Positions 13,153-23,875 of a stretch of DNA of 64,000 bases are shown here, piece after piece. The stretch's first letter is position 1. The number at the start of each line of letters is the position of its first letter. The DNA comes from Cladocopium goreaui (taxonomy: Eukaryota > Sar > Dinophyceae > Suessiales > Symbiodiniaceae). Below the pieces are notes generated by a model, which did no database searches, was not told the origin of the DNA, and saw nothing but the letters and a program-made list of their open reading frames with translations. The stretch covers positions 123,984 to 187,983 of the forward strand of contig CAMXCT020001014.1 of assembly GCA_947184155.2 (NCBI GenBank), given 5' to 3'. Made by a program: the position numbers and the translations under genes.

Positions 13153-13332
13153 ATGGGTGCAAAATCTAAGGTGCTGCCGCAAAAAGGCGGCGGCAAGCAG
13201 GTGGAGAACCCAGCTGCAGAGTCCGTGCAGATTCGGCATTGCGTGTTGAAAGGCTCGCTGTGCCAGCTGCCTTGTGCCAGTGTCTCTGGCCAGGTCGGAA
13301 GCCACGTGCATCGGGCTCAGACCGCCGAGTGA
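13153..13332 (+). CDS. Possible N-terminal exon of a small parvulin-like (Par14/PIN4) protein
   Basis: The frame starts at ATG 13153 with MGAKSKVLPQKGGGK and runs to ESVQIRHCVLK. The combination of a Lys/Gly-rich start with GGG and an IRH-x-x-x-K segment resembles the beginning of Par14/PIN4-type peptidyl-prolyl isomerases. If so, the real exon probably ends near CVLK at about 13251, at a GC donor (AAAG|GCTCGC). I did not find the downstream catalytic exons with the GGDLGW signature, so this may be a stray fragment or a chance resemblance. Confidence 0.3.
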   Translation: MGAKSKVLPQKGGGKQVENPAAESVQIRHCVLKGSLCQLPCASVSGQVGSHVHRAQTAE

Positions 13333-13370
13333 CACAAACCTTTTTGGAGAAGCCATTGGTTATCCGACTA

Positions 13371-13413
13371 TCCACTGGTTCACTAGTTCACTGGTTCACT
13401 AGTTCACTGGTTC
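13371..13413. repeat. Short tandem repeat of TGGTTCACTAGTTCAC
   Basis: GGTTCACTAGTTCACT words alternate about five times. Each half-unit differs only at the CTAG/CTGG position. Confidence 0.8.
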
Positions 13414-13692
13414 ACTGGTCCATCATCTTGGCAGCAGCATGTAGCAGGGTCAATTATCCATGCCTGTCAGGCCCGGACCGCTTGGGCTGCCAGTGTGAGC
13501 TAATGATTGGAGCTGATGGCAAGGCCGTGTGCAGAGCGTGCATCCCTTGGTGCTCCTGTGGAGCCTTCGGGTTTCACATCACGAGTTGGCAGAAGCAGCT
13601 GCTACTCAGCCCTCCCAATTTGACCATATTAGTGCCCATTGCAGCTGAGACCACGACACATTAACAGAAATTCCATCCCAGGTACCAATGAG

Positions 13693-13798
13693 TTACCCTC
13701 TGGTAATTTAACATAACTATTGAAAATGGTGATTTATAGTGGATTTTCCCATTGAAAATGGTGATTTTCCATAGCTATGTTAGTTTACCAGATGGTAA
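13693..13798. repeat. Small inverted-repeat element (hairpin, MITE-like)
   Basis: 13693-13720 and 13771-13798 are inverted copies, matching at 24 of 28 positions (TTACCnTCTGGTAA...TAACATA-CTAT). Each arm also carries its own small palindrome (TTACC/GGTAA). The interior holds two direct copies of GAAAATGGTGATTT. I see no clear target-site duplication. Confidence 0.7.
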
Positions 13799-13799
13799 A

Positions 13800-14138
13800 G
13801 GAAGCAAGGAAAAGGAGAGAGAGAGAGAGGATCCCCAGCTTTCGATAAGTTTTCCATGTTCTTACTTGATGTGTAAAGGCATGAAGCCATCAACAGTCAT
13901 TTTGGAAGGTTGATGTTGGAGCTGCATGTGCCACCTGCAAGAAAAGGAAACTTGAACATTGAGCATGACTTCATTGTTCTACTGGCATGTCACTATTGAA
14001 CTGCCGCTTGAGATCAATAGGGGACAATAAGTGTGCTTTCAGAATCTTTGATGCACGCAGTACCCAGGGGCTGGTGGGTGGTGGCAGTAGCTTAGCCAGA
14101 CAAGTTGATGATACACAATTTTACTTATATATATATAT
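13800..14138. other. No gene recognised
   Basis: Only a GA microsatellite (about 13815-13830) and unremarkable sequence. A short TA run precedes the next exon candidate. Confidence 0.35.
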
Positions 14139-14300
14139 ATGGGGATGAGTCAAAACTTTGAACTTGTGACAGCTCTCCCTATCTATGATCTAGACTTGTT
14201 CTCGACACGGAGTTCCATGCCAAGGGATCCAAACGTTGATCTTCCCGCGGCTCTCCACCTTTATTTGAACCACCGCAAAAACCGCGGCAATACTAAACAC
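14139..14300 (+). CDS. Exon candidate, unknown product
   Basis: An open segment with coding-like composition (SQNFELVTALPIYDLDLF, then PAALHLYLNHRKNRG) ends exactly at a canonical donor, AAACAC|GTAAGG at 14301. The start is unclear because the upstream flank is a TA run with no good acceptor. No domain is recognised, and no partner exon was found. Confidence 0.3.
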
Positions 14301-14937
14301 GTAAGGGACGGACATTGGTTTGTGGAAATTGATGGAAATCTGGTTCACAAATGACATCAGAAATCAATGTTCAAAATGACATTACCTTGAAAGGGGGTAT
14401 CGCTAATTTGGAAAGGTCCCGTCGCTTACCTCGTATTTGGTACGTGCTCCTCAGAGAGTGCTCTTCTTGATCCCATGGAGTGGTCCGCAGAGAAGGGAAT
14501 CCGCAGAAGCAGAAACACGTTTGTTTCACAGGGTGCCTGCACATCCTTGCCTTGCATGTTTTCATTGACTCTCCACTTGAACTTGCGCCATTTCGATTGC
14601 CTCTCCGCTGACTTTATCTCCCCAGTGCTGTTGTTTAGTGAAGCTTCTTTGTGACACTGACAAATGATTGCCGTTGCTGAAGAGAGTTTCCATTGACCCC
14701 CCCATGTGAACTTGCACTGTTTTGCTTGCCTCATTGCTGACTCTTTGCTGTTGTTTCATGAAGCTGCTTTCTGGCAAAGTACTACAGACAGCATCAACAG
14801 ATACAGATACCAAAATTGGAAAATCACGAGCTGAATTTTAGCGATGCCTGAGCGATACCCACGCGATACCCTTTTTTCTGTTCCAGACGCCCAGGTGCAC
14901 ATCAGCCTGTGACAGATTCAGGTTTTCTGGTGGCAAG
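14301..14937. other. No gene recognised; weak internal duplication
   Basis: The words TGCTGTTGTTT-AGTGAAGCTTCTTT and TGCTGTTGTTTCATGAAGCTGC recur about 115 bases apart (14630 and 14745), so part of this stretch is duplicated. No exon was recognised. Confidence 0.35.
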
Positions 14938-15066
14938 CTGGATAGAGATAGCTAGATAGCTAGATAGATAGGTAGCCAGCTAGCCAGCTAGCCAGCTAGC
15001 CAGCTAGCCAGCTAGCCAGCTAGATAGATAGATAGATAGATAGACAGACAGATAGATATAGATAGA
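14938..15066. repeat. GCTAGCCA / GATA microsatellite
   Basis: About seven copies of AGCTAGCC flanked on both sides by (GATA)n and ending in GACA. The octamer contains the palindrome GCTAGC. Confidence 0.95.
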
Positions 15067-15301
15067 CTGGCATTCTTTCTGGCAAAGGTTCGGGCCTGTA
15101 GGGGCCAGGAAAGCTGGCAACGGCCATAGCATTCGGGTTTAGAAGTGGCTGGCCAACAAGCTGGCTGTCCATGCTGGTGGTGGGGAAAAAGAGATTTGCA
15201 AGCACCTCTTCCAGTAGCTCCTCAGATAGCTCAGAGTCCTGCAGCGAAGATGCCTGATCAAATAGGAAGCACAGCCTCCGCTCCGGAGTCAAGTAGATCA
15301 T
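15067..15301 (-). CDS. Exon candidate on the minus strand, unknown product
   Basis: From ATG 15301 on the minus strand the frame reads MIYLTPERRLCFLF, then an acidic helical stretch (DSELSEELLEEVLANLFF) and a Pro-rich end (PGPYRPEPLPER), before it runs into the GATA microsatellite. Composition looks coding, but no domain is recognised. A splice acceptor (GCTTGCAG) lies just upstream in another phase. Confidence 0.3.
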
Positions 15302-15914
15302 TCATTTTCCTGCAAGCGATACCCCCCAAGTTTGCGGTATATCATTTTTTGTGCAGACGTGTGGTAAGCGATGGGACCTTTCCAAACTTGTGGATGTCCA
15401 TTCCGTGAACCTAGGGTTTTCGAGATTGCTCATATAATACTTATCATGCATAGAGTAAATATACGACTATTATGAACTATCTATTGTTGCTATGTCCTCG
15501 TATATGTTTGTCACAAATGCCGCCATTTGTAACTGGAAGTGTTTAAATGATACAAATTACATACTTTGATATGCCCGCCCCTGAGCTGCGGATTTGAGAT
15601 TTTATACTTTTATACCTTGTTCATCCTTGTTCATGGTATGTTTGTGACAGATTGCAGAGTGATCGGCTCGTAGTACTTCAGCATGGGACTTGAAATGTTC
15701 AGTTGGCATTCTAGCTTTTCAGCCACATGTCCACAGATACACTATGTAGTAGTTCAAAGTTCAAAGCTGTTTTTTTTGCCATGGTATGGGAAGCAGAATT
15801 GCCTTCACAAACCATACGAGAATCCCATTCACCTATTCATACCTATATGTGTAATAATATATATATATGTATATACATACATTTATTTGAGCATTGCCTC
15901 TCTTACATCTGCAG
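15302..15914. other. No gene recognised
   Basis: AT-leaning sequence with a TA run at about 15850-15885. Exons upstream of the 15915 gene, if any, were not identified. Confidence 0.35.
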
Positions 15915-17200
15915 ATGTTGCAGCGTGCACCAATGCCTCCGTTGCTGGTGGCTTCACTTTCGCTGGCCTTCCTGGGCTACGTGTGGGTTGTTGGCATTCT
16001 CCTTTGGAACTATCCATGGTTCTGCCGGATTTGCTGGAGAGACTTTTGTATTTTGTTGACAAGATGTGACCTTGTGGGTGTTAACAATTGTTAACATAAA
16101 TGCGTCAGGATTTTGATTATTTTGCCAAGAAGGGCTAGCCGCGGCTAGCCTCTAAATCGGATGGTTCACTTTCGTTTGTTCGTCATGTTTGCGAGTAAAA
16201 ACTAACTGGGATTATAAATAACCAAGGGGGATGTATGCTGCATTTGTTTTGTAACTTGAGTGTGGGGCACTTTTGTTTGGGGGGAGGTGCACGCTTCCAA
16301 GTCATTTTTTATATACATTTTTTTACACAATTACATATATAAACCCACACAAAAACGGTAACAACGACCCAGTTCAGGAAAACGATCCGTTTCACATTTT
16401 CTTGACTTGCGGAGATTAGTTTTTGAGGTCTATTTAGCAAGCTCAGGCTAGTACAGCTCCTTTTCTTTATTTCAGTGGCAGTTGCGCTCTTTGGAGGATC
16501 GCTTCTGTGCTTGGTGTTCTATTTGGTTCGATTGAAACATGAACAAGGTGCAATGCAGTTGCTGCCGCCATCAGCTGCAGATGTCCTGGATTTGTCCATT
16601 TTCGAGATCGTCGAGGTATTGAACCGGGTGATCATGAGACCCTTTTATGATTTCATCCGTGTTTTGCTGCTCATCAATGCAGACTTGGATGAAAAAACTC
16701 GAAAAGAGATCCTGGAAGAGATGAGCCCAGAGTTTCGACGACGCGTTTTCCAGTGCTCCGTTGTGTCGCTGTTGCCTGGTTTTTTACAGAAGCTGGCGTT
16801 GGGCAAAGACTTCACGGCATCAACAGACAACAAGGCCACAATGCAGGATCTCTTTGGGTATGGGGACAAGACAGCCATCGGAGTCGGAGACGAAAGTCCT
16901 GTGCGGAGGCATCGCTCGCTGACTGACCTGCTTGAGTTCATGCGTTCCGTAGAGGGGTCCTCCGAAAAATCAAGGCAGTCGACTGTCCTCCAGAAGATCT
17001 TGGCAAGCACCTTGTCCAGCCATGTCCCGAAGTGTGACACCTACAAAGGTAGTACATATAAGTATCCGACAAAATTATTGGTTTTTGGAAGCAGTAGAGA
17101 GCTGCCTTGAACTTTGCTTGCCTTCATGACAGCTTCACAACCGATAAAGGACGACCCAGCACCCATACTAGATTCCAGCGCGTTCCCACAAAAATATGAA
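15915..17200 (+). CDS. Two-TM membrane protein with helical cytosolic region, three exons (3' end open)
   Basis: Family not recognised. Exon A 15915-16077 begins with ATG (MLQRAPM) and carries a hydrophobic segment, ASLSLAFLGYVWVVGILLW. Exon B 16476-17048 starts with a second hydrophobic segment (AVALFGGSLLCLVFYLV), then an amphipathic helical region (LSIFEIVEVLNRVIMRPFYD; DEKTRKEILEEMSPEFRRR) and a Ser-rich segment. Exon C 17133-17200 encodes SQPIKDDPAPILDSS. Phases match at both junctions: G|TG gives Val and G|CT gives Ala. Introns are GT-AG. ATG 15915 directly follows TCTGCAG, so exon A could also be internal. After 17200 the next candidate exon (about 17222) meets a stop in phase, so the C-terminus is unsettled. 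Confidence 0.55.
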
Positions 17201-17384
17201 GTAGGGTGTTTTTTTTCTACAGCAACGGCTACAAACAAGGCTGTAAACGGCTACCTCAGTTAGCTTTCTCTTGGAGATCCAAGCATTTTGTTTGCGGCGA
17301 TTCACGCACCATTCTCACGGAGACCCCAACCGATATGGATGTTGGAACTATTCTCACTTGCCGAGACCATGCACCACGTACGCT

Positions 17385-17775
17385 ATCGTCGCTTCTCCTT
17401 CTACTCCTGCTATTGCTGCTGCTGCTGCTACTGCTACTCCTGCTCCTACTGCTACTACTGCTACTACTACTACTGCTACTACTGCTACTACTGCTACTAT
17501 TGCTATTCTTACTACTCCTACTCCTACTCCTACTCCTCCTCCTACTCCTCCTCCTACTCCTACTCCTACTACTCCTCCTACTCCTCCTCTTACTCCTCCT
17601 GCTACTACTACTTCTATTCCTACTTCTACTACTACTAGTGCTACTACTGCTACTGCTACTGCTGCTACTGCTGCCACTATTGCTACTGCTATTACTGCTA
17701 TTGCTGCTACTACTATTACCGCTACTGCTACTACCACTACTACTTCACTTCTTCTTCTACTTCTATTGGTTACTC
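17385..17775. repeat. Trinucleotide array (CTACTG/CTACTC)n
   Basis: About 390 bases of CTN triplets, almost entirely pyrimidine plus A on this strand. All frames stay open and give poly-Leu, Ser/Tyr/Cys or Thr/Ala strings. These are products of the repeat and not a protein. Confidence 0.95.
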
Positions 17776-18394
17776 CTACTTCCACTTGTAATATTTCAAC
17801 GAGCAGCATTTTCTACTGGATGTTATCAAAGGGACGACCGATAAGGGACAACCCAGTTTTGCCCGTGGCAATTGCGGGGAACAAATAATTTTGCCCGCCA
17901 CTCATGTAATTAATTACATTATAGCACCAAAGTGCCCCGGAAACGGCAACAAACCATTCTGCGAGAAGACAGTTGCAACAACTGAAACGCTAATCTGCAG
18001 TTAATTTGCCGATTTGCGATTTTGTTCTGAATGTCATTAAATATATCATGAAATAAAATGTGCGAACTACAAGTAGGTGCTTTGTTTAACTTTGTTTTTT
18101 ATTTTCATTGAATGATCTTGAATGCGTTCACTGTGCAGTTTCTGTGGCAATCAGAGAACTTCAGGAGACTCTGTGCACGATGCATTCATTGAAATGCCCA
18201 GCAGCATCAGGAAGTACAGTACTATTATAAGAGCTGCTGATCAGAGAGGCAGAACCATGAAGATTCGGACCTATTGTCCACACCCACGTCGCTATCTTCA
18301 ATTCTTTGGTAATTATTGGCAATTATTATTGTGCGCAATGTGCCCAGTACTGCACTAGTGTCTTGACACCCTGTGGTTCTGACCGCCACCTGAG
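17776..18394. other. No gene recognised; a short copy of upstream sequence
   Basis: 17831-17870 (GACCGATAAGGGACAACCCAG) resembles 17144-17163 inside exon C of the preceding gene (CCGATAAAGGACGACCCAGC). This may be a small duplication. No exon is recognised. Confidence 0.35.
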
Positions 18395-18648
18395 GCAAAG
18401 TCTCCGATGCAGCCCTATGCGCCATGTCACAAGGAGCTGTCCACCAGTACGAGAGCCACCTTAGCAACCGGGTCCACTACTTATTGGACATTATTAGCAA
18501 GGAACCCGAACGACGGGTCTTAAAACTCCCGTGGCGTGTTTTGCACTGGGAGGTGACCATGGCACACTCTGTGCTGAAGGGCGCCGCCTCTTGGTTTTTT
18601 GAGAAAACCGAACAGGAAAGTGCTGATGCTGCCAAGAAGGACAGCTGA
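18395..18648 (+). CDS. C-terminal exon, unknown product
   Basis: The exon follows a good acceptor (CACCTGAG|GC) and stays open to TGA 18648: KVSDAALCAMSQGAVHQ, then SHLSNRVHYLLDIISKEPE, then SWFFEKTEQESADAAKKDS. The hydrophilic, Lys-Asp-rich end looks like a true C-terminus. An internal ATG at 18424 could also be a start. No domain is recognised, and upstream exons were not identified. Confidence 0.4.
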
Positions 18649-18838
18649 GCGCGGCATTTTTCAACTTGTACAGTCTTAAGACATTCGCCACTTAATTAAA
18701 TTCACCACTGACCACCTGGATCTTTCCCCGCAACAGTTCTGCGTTTACGGATATATCATACAATGAGGGTTCAATAAAACATTCAGGATCCTTTAGCTGC
18801 CTTTAAAGCTGCCAACTTCATGTTTTTCCCACACCCAG

Positions 18839-19096
18839 CGTGATGATCAAGTTCCGGACTTGCCGGAAGTCATGTCACTGTTTCACAGGCTGGCCCGTGT
18901 GCTTCCTCCAATTCCTTGGTTGGCATTCGCGCCTCACAGCATGTCACCTTCCATCACCCGCCATAGATCGCCATAGTGGGCAAATTTGCAAGAGACTTGT
19001 TGCGCATAATCCGAGACGGAGGTGACATTTGGCAGAGCCTGCCACGAGTTTCGCCAATCCTGGAATCCTGGACGCTGATTGAGAATGCTGCCAGAG
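18839..19096 (+). CDS. Two phase-matched exons of an unknown protein
   Basis: Exon 18839-18896 (RDDQVPDLPEVMSLFHRLA) follows a CACCCAG acceptor and ends at a GTGTGC donor. Exon 18977 to about 19096 reads GKFARDLLRIIRDGG, then DIWQSLPRVSPILESW and LIENAARG, ending at AGAG|GTAGTG. The leftover C plus TG makes a Leu codon, so the phase agrees. The helical, charged character suggests a globular protein, but no family is recognised. Confidence 0.4.
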
Positions 19097-19670
19097 GTAG
19101 TGAAAGGAGCGTTGCAGCTGGTATAAGTCAAGCAAGACCTGCAACAGACAAGTCAGGAAGTTCGCATGTTTGTCCCCCCTTTTTCTTGACTGAACCCAAG
19201 ATGAACGGTTGATGGCAGACTCTGCAGCGCGATGCAGCACGTCACATACAAACAAAGGAGACCACAGGCCGATCCACGCAGCATCATGCAGCATTCACAA
19301 CCTGCCGGCTTTGCAAAGCATTGGCTCTGAGACACTGTAAGATTTGTAAGTGAGACAAGTAAGAAATGGCGGTGACATGGCATGGCAATTGGCAATCGGC
19401 CTCGCAGCATGGCAACTTCGAAACTGATGAATCGGCATTCTTAGCCAGCCGCTATTAGCCAGCCACTGCATCTAATAGGGATTGGTAGAGAGCAGACAAT
19501 GTGAACAAGAGCGGTTGCATTGAATCCTCTGCCCAATTCAAATCAATCAAGGAGTCAGTGTCGGAAAGGCAGTGTCTATACTTTCGTGCTCCACTTGCCT
19601 CATCTTGCCTCTACTGATCTGAGCTTAGCCCCGTGCGGCACACAAGCCGCGCGTGTTTTTTTATTTGGTC
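19097..19670. other. No gene recognised
   Basis: Unremarkable mixed sequence with a short AGCCAGCCGCTATT duplication near 19445. No exon or repeat array seen. Confidence 0.35.
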
Positions 19671-19742
19671 ATGGGGTTTGCTTTCAACCTACCCCCTTCT
19701 GTGGATAACCTCGTCAAGGCCGGGTTGGGCGGAATGGCTCAG
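19671..19742 (+). CDS. Small exon candidate, unknown product
   Basis: Twenty-four codons from ATG 19671 (MGFAFNLPPSVDNLVKAG, then LGGMAQ) end at CTCAG|GTGCTT. Composition and the clean donor favour a real exon of an intron-rich gene. No family is recognised. Confidence 0.3.
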
Positions 19743-20090
19743 GTGCTTGAAATGGATTGAGCAAAGCACGAATTTGTTGCGGTTTAGCCTTCTGCGGCTC
19801 GTGTTTAACTCATCCAGCGCTATTTCAATTAGTGATCAAGTGATCAACTCAACTGGATGTGTGTTTTCGGGCTGGAGGGTGGAGTCATGAAGTGAAAGCT
19901 CTGACCAGATAAGCATTCACCTGGCAGGGAGTAGAACTCCCAGATGAGTGGTCTGAGCATTCGCCCGGGCTTAAGTTCAAGGTACTTAAGAATCCTAATT
20001 AAAATTAAAATGAATAATTACCGCAACTTATCCGTCAATCCGTCGGCTCAAGGTGCTCGAAGGGCTGGAAGGTAAGAGACTTCTGCTGCC
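19743..20090. other. No gene recognised
   Basis: No exon or repeat is evident. Confidence 0.3.
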
Positions 20091-20220
20091 ATGATCAAAA
20101 AACGCAAGGTTCGACCGCAGAAGTCGACTATGAAACCCTGGGATGACAGACACCACCTGAGCGATTCGCAGAATGAGCTGCTTGGACGGGAACTGAACTT
20201 GGTGCTGTTTGTCCGCACCG
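20091..20220 (+). CDS. Exon candidate with basic N-terminus, unknown product
   Basis: The frame starts at ATG 20091, right after an in-frame TAA, with MIKKRKVRPQKSTMKPWDD, then HHLSDSQNELLGRELNLVLF and VRT. It reaches the canonical donor CACCG|GTGAGC at 20221. Without splicing it would end at TAA 20264. The KKRKVR cluster looks like a nuclear localisation signal. No family is recognised. Confidence 0.4.
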
Positions 20221-20535
20221 GTGAGCATGAGTGTTTCTCCAAGGCTAGGGCTCGTGAATTCTAAAGGTCGTCCATGAAAAGGATGTGGATTATGTATGAT
20301 CTGTATCATGATGGATCATGTATAATTGCATGCCATTACATGCCAGTACTACATAATGATACATAATGTACACATCATTACACACACATATATATATATA
20401 TATTGATCTAATTACCTGTATCATCTTCCTGTTGCCTTTTTCTGCTGCTTTGGACAAAATGCTGGTTTTGAAGTCAAACGCCGGAAAAACAAGCCTTCGA
20501 ACATTTTTCCAATTTTTAGAGCTTGGAGAAAACCT

Positions 20536-20880
20536 ACAATTACTTTACTTCGAGTAATCCCCACCATGGCATTTCAAAGCATCACATATGCCATATCTTA
20601 TGACATTCTTCTTTCTGGCATATGTATCTGGCATATCTTCTGACATTCTTTCTGGCATTCTATCTGGTATATTTTCGGAAATTCTTTGTGGTTGAGGAAC
20701 ACTCTACTCTGATCCGGAGCTCACGGTTGAGGTCCGGCGGGGAACACTTTGATCTGGAGCTTGCGGTGGAGAGCTTGCAGTTGAGGTCCTGCGGAGGAAG
20801 GAGGGGGAGGAGGCGGGCCAGCTGACATAAAATCTAACAACCCTCACCTGGACCTGACAGGTGGGGAAAAATGAAACGGC
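20536..20880 (+). repeat. Dispersed repeat family, copy 1
   Basis: Starts AATTACTTTACTTCGAGTAA, continues with a run of TCTGGCATATCT/TCTGACATTCT words and then GC-rich TTGAGGTCC-type text, and ends AACCCTCACCTGG...CAGGTGGGGAAAAA. Copies 2 and 3 lie at 42318-42655 and 47774-48500. The end carries a palindrome, CACCTG...CAGGTG. Here the palindrome is widened by a few extra bases. Confidence 0.75.
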
Positions 20881-21372
20881 ACAAGTCGGCGCTAAAACGA
20901 TCTAAAACGGTGCAAAATGGTGCAAAAACGGCACAAATTTCTAGCACAAACCAGGAAACAATAGAAACGCAAGTTTTTTTTGCGAAACGACATTTTTTTC
21001 CAAACGGCACAAACACTTGTAGTTTTGGGAACCTCATTTTTTTGAGCACCAGGATCTTATAGGTATGTTGATCCTGCATTCCAGCTTCGCCGAGGGACAC
21101 CACATGTTTCATATATATATATATATATAATTATAATTATATATATATAATTATATATATATATTATAGGTTTGCACCTCGTAGGGTCACATTGTTTGTT
21201 CTTCTAATCAGCTGCAGTCAGAGCAAGTTTGGTGGTCACCACGACATGGAAGCAGCAACAACATAAACGTAGTTTGAACATGAGCTGTTTGAGAACCGAC
21301 AGAATCCCTGTCTCGGAACCCATAACACGGTAACCATTGGTAACCCGCGCATCTTCCCTCAGAGCACTTGAG
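20881..21372. other. Non-coding stretch with TA-rich hairpin
   Basis: 20880-21000 repeats AACGGCACAAA/AAACGGTGCAAAA words. 21110-21170 is a TA microsatellite containing ATATATAATTATAATTATATATAT, able to fold on itself. No exon was recognised. Confidence 0.5.
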
Positions 21373-22012
21373 GTTGAAGCCCCGGCAACTGCGGCAATAC
21401 TTCTCTCGGCCTCAGTCTTTGCCGGAGCTCAGGAGCGACATCTCGCAAAGGCCCAACTGCAAGGCCATTTTAAAGAAGCTGGATGCAGATGAGGGTGCTT
21501 CATCCAATCTGGGAAATTTATGGAAATTTGGTGTTGCTTCTTTTGTTTGGCATGACTTTTGCAGACTTTAAATCGTTTGCATCGTTTTGCTATGTCTTGC
21601 TTTCAGATCCAGGTGGTGGGAAATTGGGAAAGCTACTCCACATGAATGAGCGTGATATTGTGTGATGCATGAATGTGCTCCTTTCTGCACTTGCATAAAC
21701 CGAGGTGACCTGTGTCCTAAGTGCCAGAACCCATACCTTTTAGACACCCTGCACTGTCGTCGATGTGGTACACAAAGAGTGCAAATGCCTGCGCAACCGC
21801 AGTCGTTTCTTACCGCCGATGCTGGACCTTCATGTTGCCCCATGCGACATGCTCAGGGAGGGGAGATGCTTGATCGTGACGGTGTTCCTTGCCCCTGGAA
21901 CAATCGCTGGAGTGCTGGCATTCACATCCTGAATGACTCTTGGTATCTCTTGGCTTCTCGCTTTGATCCCCAAATTGTGGATTTTGTACAGTTGACTGGC
22001 AGCCTTCCGTAA
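21373..22012 (+). CDS. Multi-exon gene fragment with zinc-ribbon (CxxC...CRRCG) exon
   Basis: Exon 21373-21494 (LKPRQLRQYFSRPQSLPELR, then DISQRPNCKAILKKLDADE) has an AG|G acceptor and GT donor. A following exon begins at 21613 (GGKLGKLLHMNERDIV). From 21705, after CGAG|GT, comes DLCPKCQNPYLLDTLHC then RRCGTQR: a four-Cys zinc ribbon of a type I recall in many Symbiodiniaceae proteins. The frame stays open to TAA near 22012 with a coding-like tail (PCPWNNRWSAGIHILND). How these pieces are joined is not settled, and there may be two genes. Confidence 0.45.
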
Positions 22013-22600
22013 ATATCCATAAATAGCTTACCTGGGTATTTAAATGCAGAACACTTTTCTTCGGCTGCCCAGCATCTCAGTTTCAACTCGTCCTTAATTG
22101 TCTAAACAACTGGCATCCATTATCTACAATGTCTACCAAGGAAGCCGTGGACCGGCAAAATTGTAAGGTCACTGAAAAGAGACGGGTTCTTTTAGCAAAA
22201 ACCTGGTTTTCGTTAAACAAATGTTTTTTTCTTTTTTCGTAAGTCATCGTTTCTCATTTGCCCCATCATTTCCATTGAGCCCCTATGAAGAAAGGTCTGC
22301 AATCACATTGCCACACCCTTCATCAAACGGAGGGGCCGTGCAGTCCACCTCCCCATGCCAGACTTCACCCACGGCATGGAGTTGGCACAATTGGACAATG
22401 TTTTCAATTACCGGCCCGGCCCAATGGCGGCACCTAGTCCCAAAGCCAGATGCCACGTTCAGCAAATACAGGGGCATATAGTATAGTGCAACAGAATGTG
22501 TCGTGTTTCACACGGACTTGTTTTTTTCGATCACGCCCTGCGAATCGAGCTGAAGAACTCGGTGCACGGGCCGAGGAACTAGAGCTCCGAACCCATATAT
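22013..22600. other. No gene recognised
   Basis: No exon with good borders was found. Sequence is unremarkable up to the repeat that starts near 22606. Confidence 0.3.
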
Positions 22601-22605
22601 TTCTA

Positions 22606-22735
22606 CAGGTAAAATACGGGTTCCCTACGGGCAAAATACGGGTTCCAAAAATGAAGGTTCTAAAGCGTAGTATAGAGAAAATACGGGTTTCTACGGGCAA
22701 AAGACGGGTTCCCTACGGATACAATATGGGTTCAC
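22606..22735. repeat. ~22 bp minisatellite (ATACGGGTTCCCTACGGGCA)
   Basis: About five imperfect copies of AAAATACGGGTTCCCTACGG in tandem; some copies are shortened or interrupted. Confidence 0.8.
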
Positions 22736-23436
22736 TGCCAGAACCTTCCTTTTTCCCTGAAAAAATCGGCAATGCAGCTTATGGATGCAGTTTTCTCTTC
22801 AAAGTTTTAGCCGCTTAGCCCCTATTTGCCGAAAGCGGCATCTGGCTTCGGGATTGGGTGCGGACCTGCAAATGTTTCCCACGGGGCAGGTGACTGAAAA
22901 CATCCTCCAATTGGGCAAACTGGCACGGGGAGGTAGGACTGCTTTCATTCAAAAATCAGGTGGAGGCTGCCAGGCCAACTCCATATTTTCTATCTGATTC
23001 TATCTGACATTTTCATCGCAAATCACCCATCAAAAACGTAATGTGCGCAATCTCTTGATCCTGCTGCTTGGTGGCAGGGATGTTAAGGATAAAAAGGATG
23101 GAAAGGTTGATCACTGCATGTCAAAACAATGTTTTTTTTGTTAATGGAAAACAATGTTTTTCTTCATTTTCCCCTGAGAACCGGGTTCTGAAAATTGAAC
23201 CTACAAATTCAATCAAATTCAAGGGTTCCAGGCTCTTTAGGTACAAGTATAAGATGAGCTTCGAAACAATATATATATATGTATATATATATATTTGTCG
23301 ATGATTAGCTACATACATGATCATACATGCAATGATAGTGGTCGGAGTAATGTTCGATCCTGATTAGTGTAGGGCCCCCCAAACAATTCTGAGAGTACCT
23401 TTAATGTGTTTTTTAGTAACGGGGTCTGAATATAAT
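22736..23436. other. No gene recognised
   Basis: Contains two AACAATGTTTTT words (23125 and 23151) and a TATATG microsatellite at 23268-23295. No convincing exon. Confidence 0.35.
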
Positions 23437-23875
23437 ATATTTCAATTGATTTTGATAGATTTCAATTTACTTTCAATTGATTTCAACTGATGTTCAATTG
23501 ATTTCAATTTACTTTCAATTGATTTCAATTGATTTCAGTTTACTTTCAATTTATTTTCAATTGATTTCAATTTACTTTTCAATTGATTTCAATTTACTTT
23601 TCAATTGATTTCAATTTACTTTTCAATTGATTTCAATTGACTTTCAATTGATTTTCAATTGATTTCAATTCGCTTTCAATTCACTTTCAATTGAGTTCAA
23701 TTTACTTTCAATTGATGTTCAATTGATTTTCAATTGATTCATTTCAGTTTACTTTCAATTTATTTTCAATTGATTTCAATTTAAGTTCCATTGATTTTCA
23801 ATTGATTCATTTCAACTTACTTTCAATTGATGTTCAATTGATTTCAATTTAGTTTGAATTTATGTTCAATTGATT
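23437..23875. repeat. AT-rich minisatellite TTTCAATTGATTTCAATTTAC
   Basis: Irregular array of 10-12 base words based on TTCAATTGAT (containing the palindrome CAATTG) alternating with TTCAATTTAC. About 40 words. Confidence 0.95.

Noticed and set aside
17206..17888. Poly-Leu, Thr/Ala and Tyr/Ser-rich open frames
   Set aside because: All come from the CTN trinucleotide array; every frame is open.
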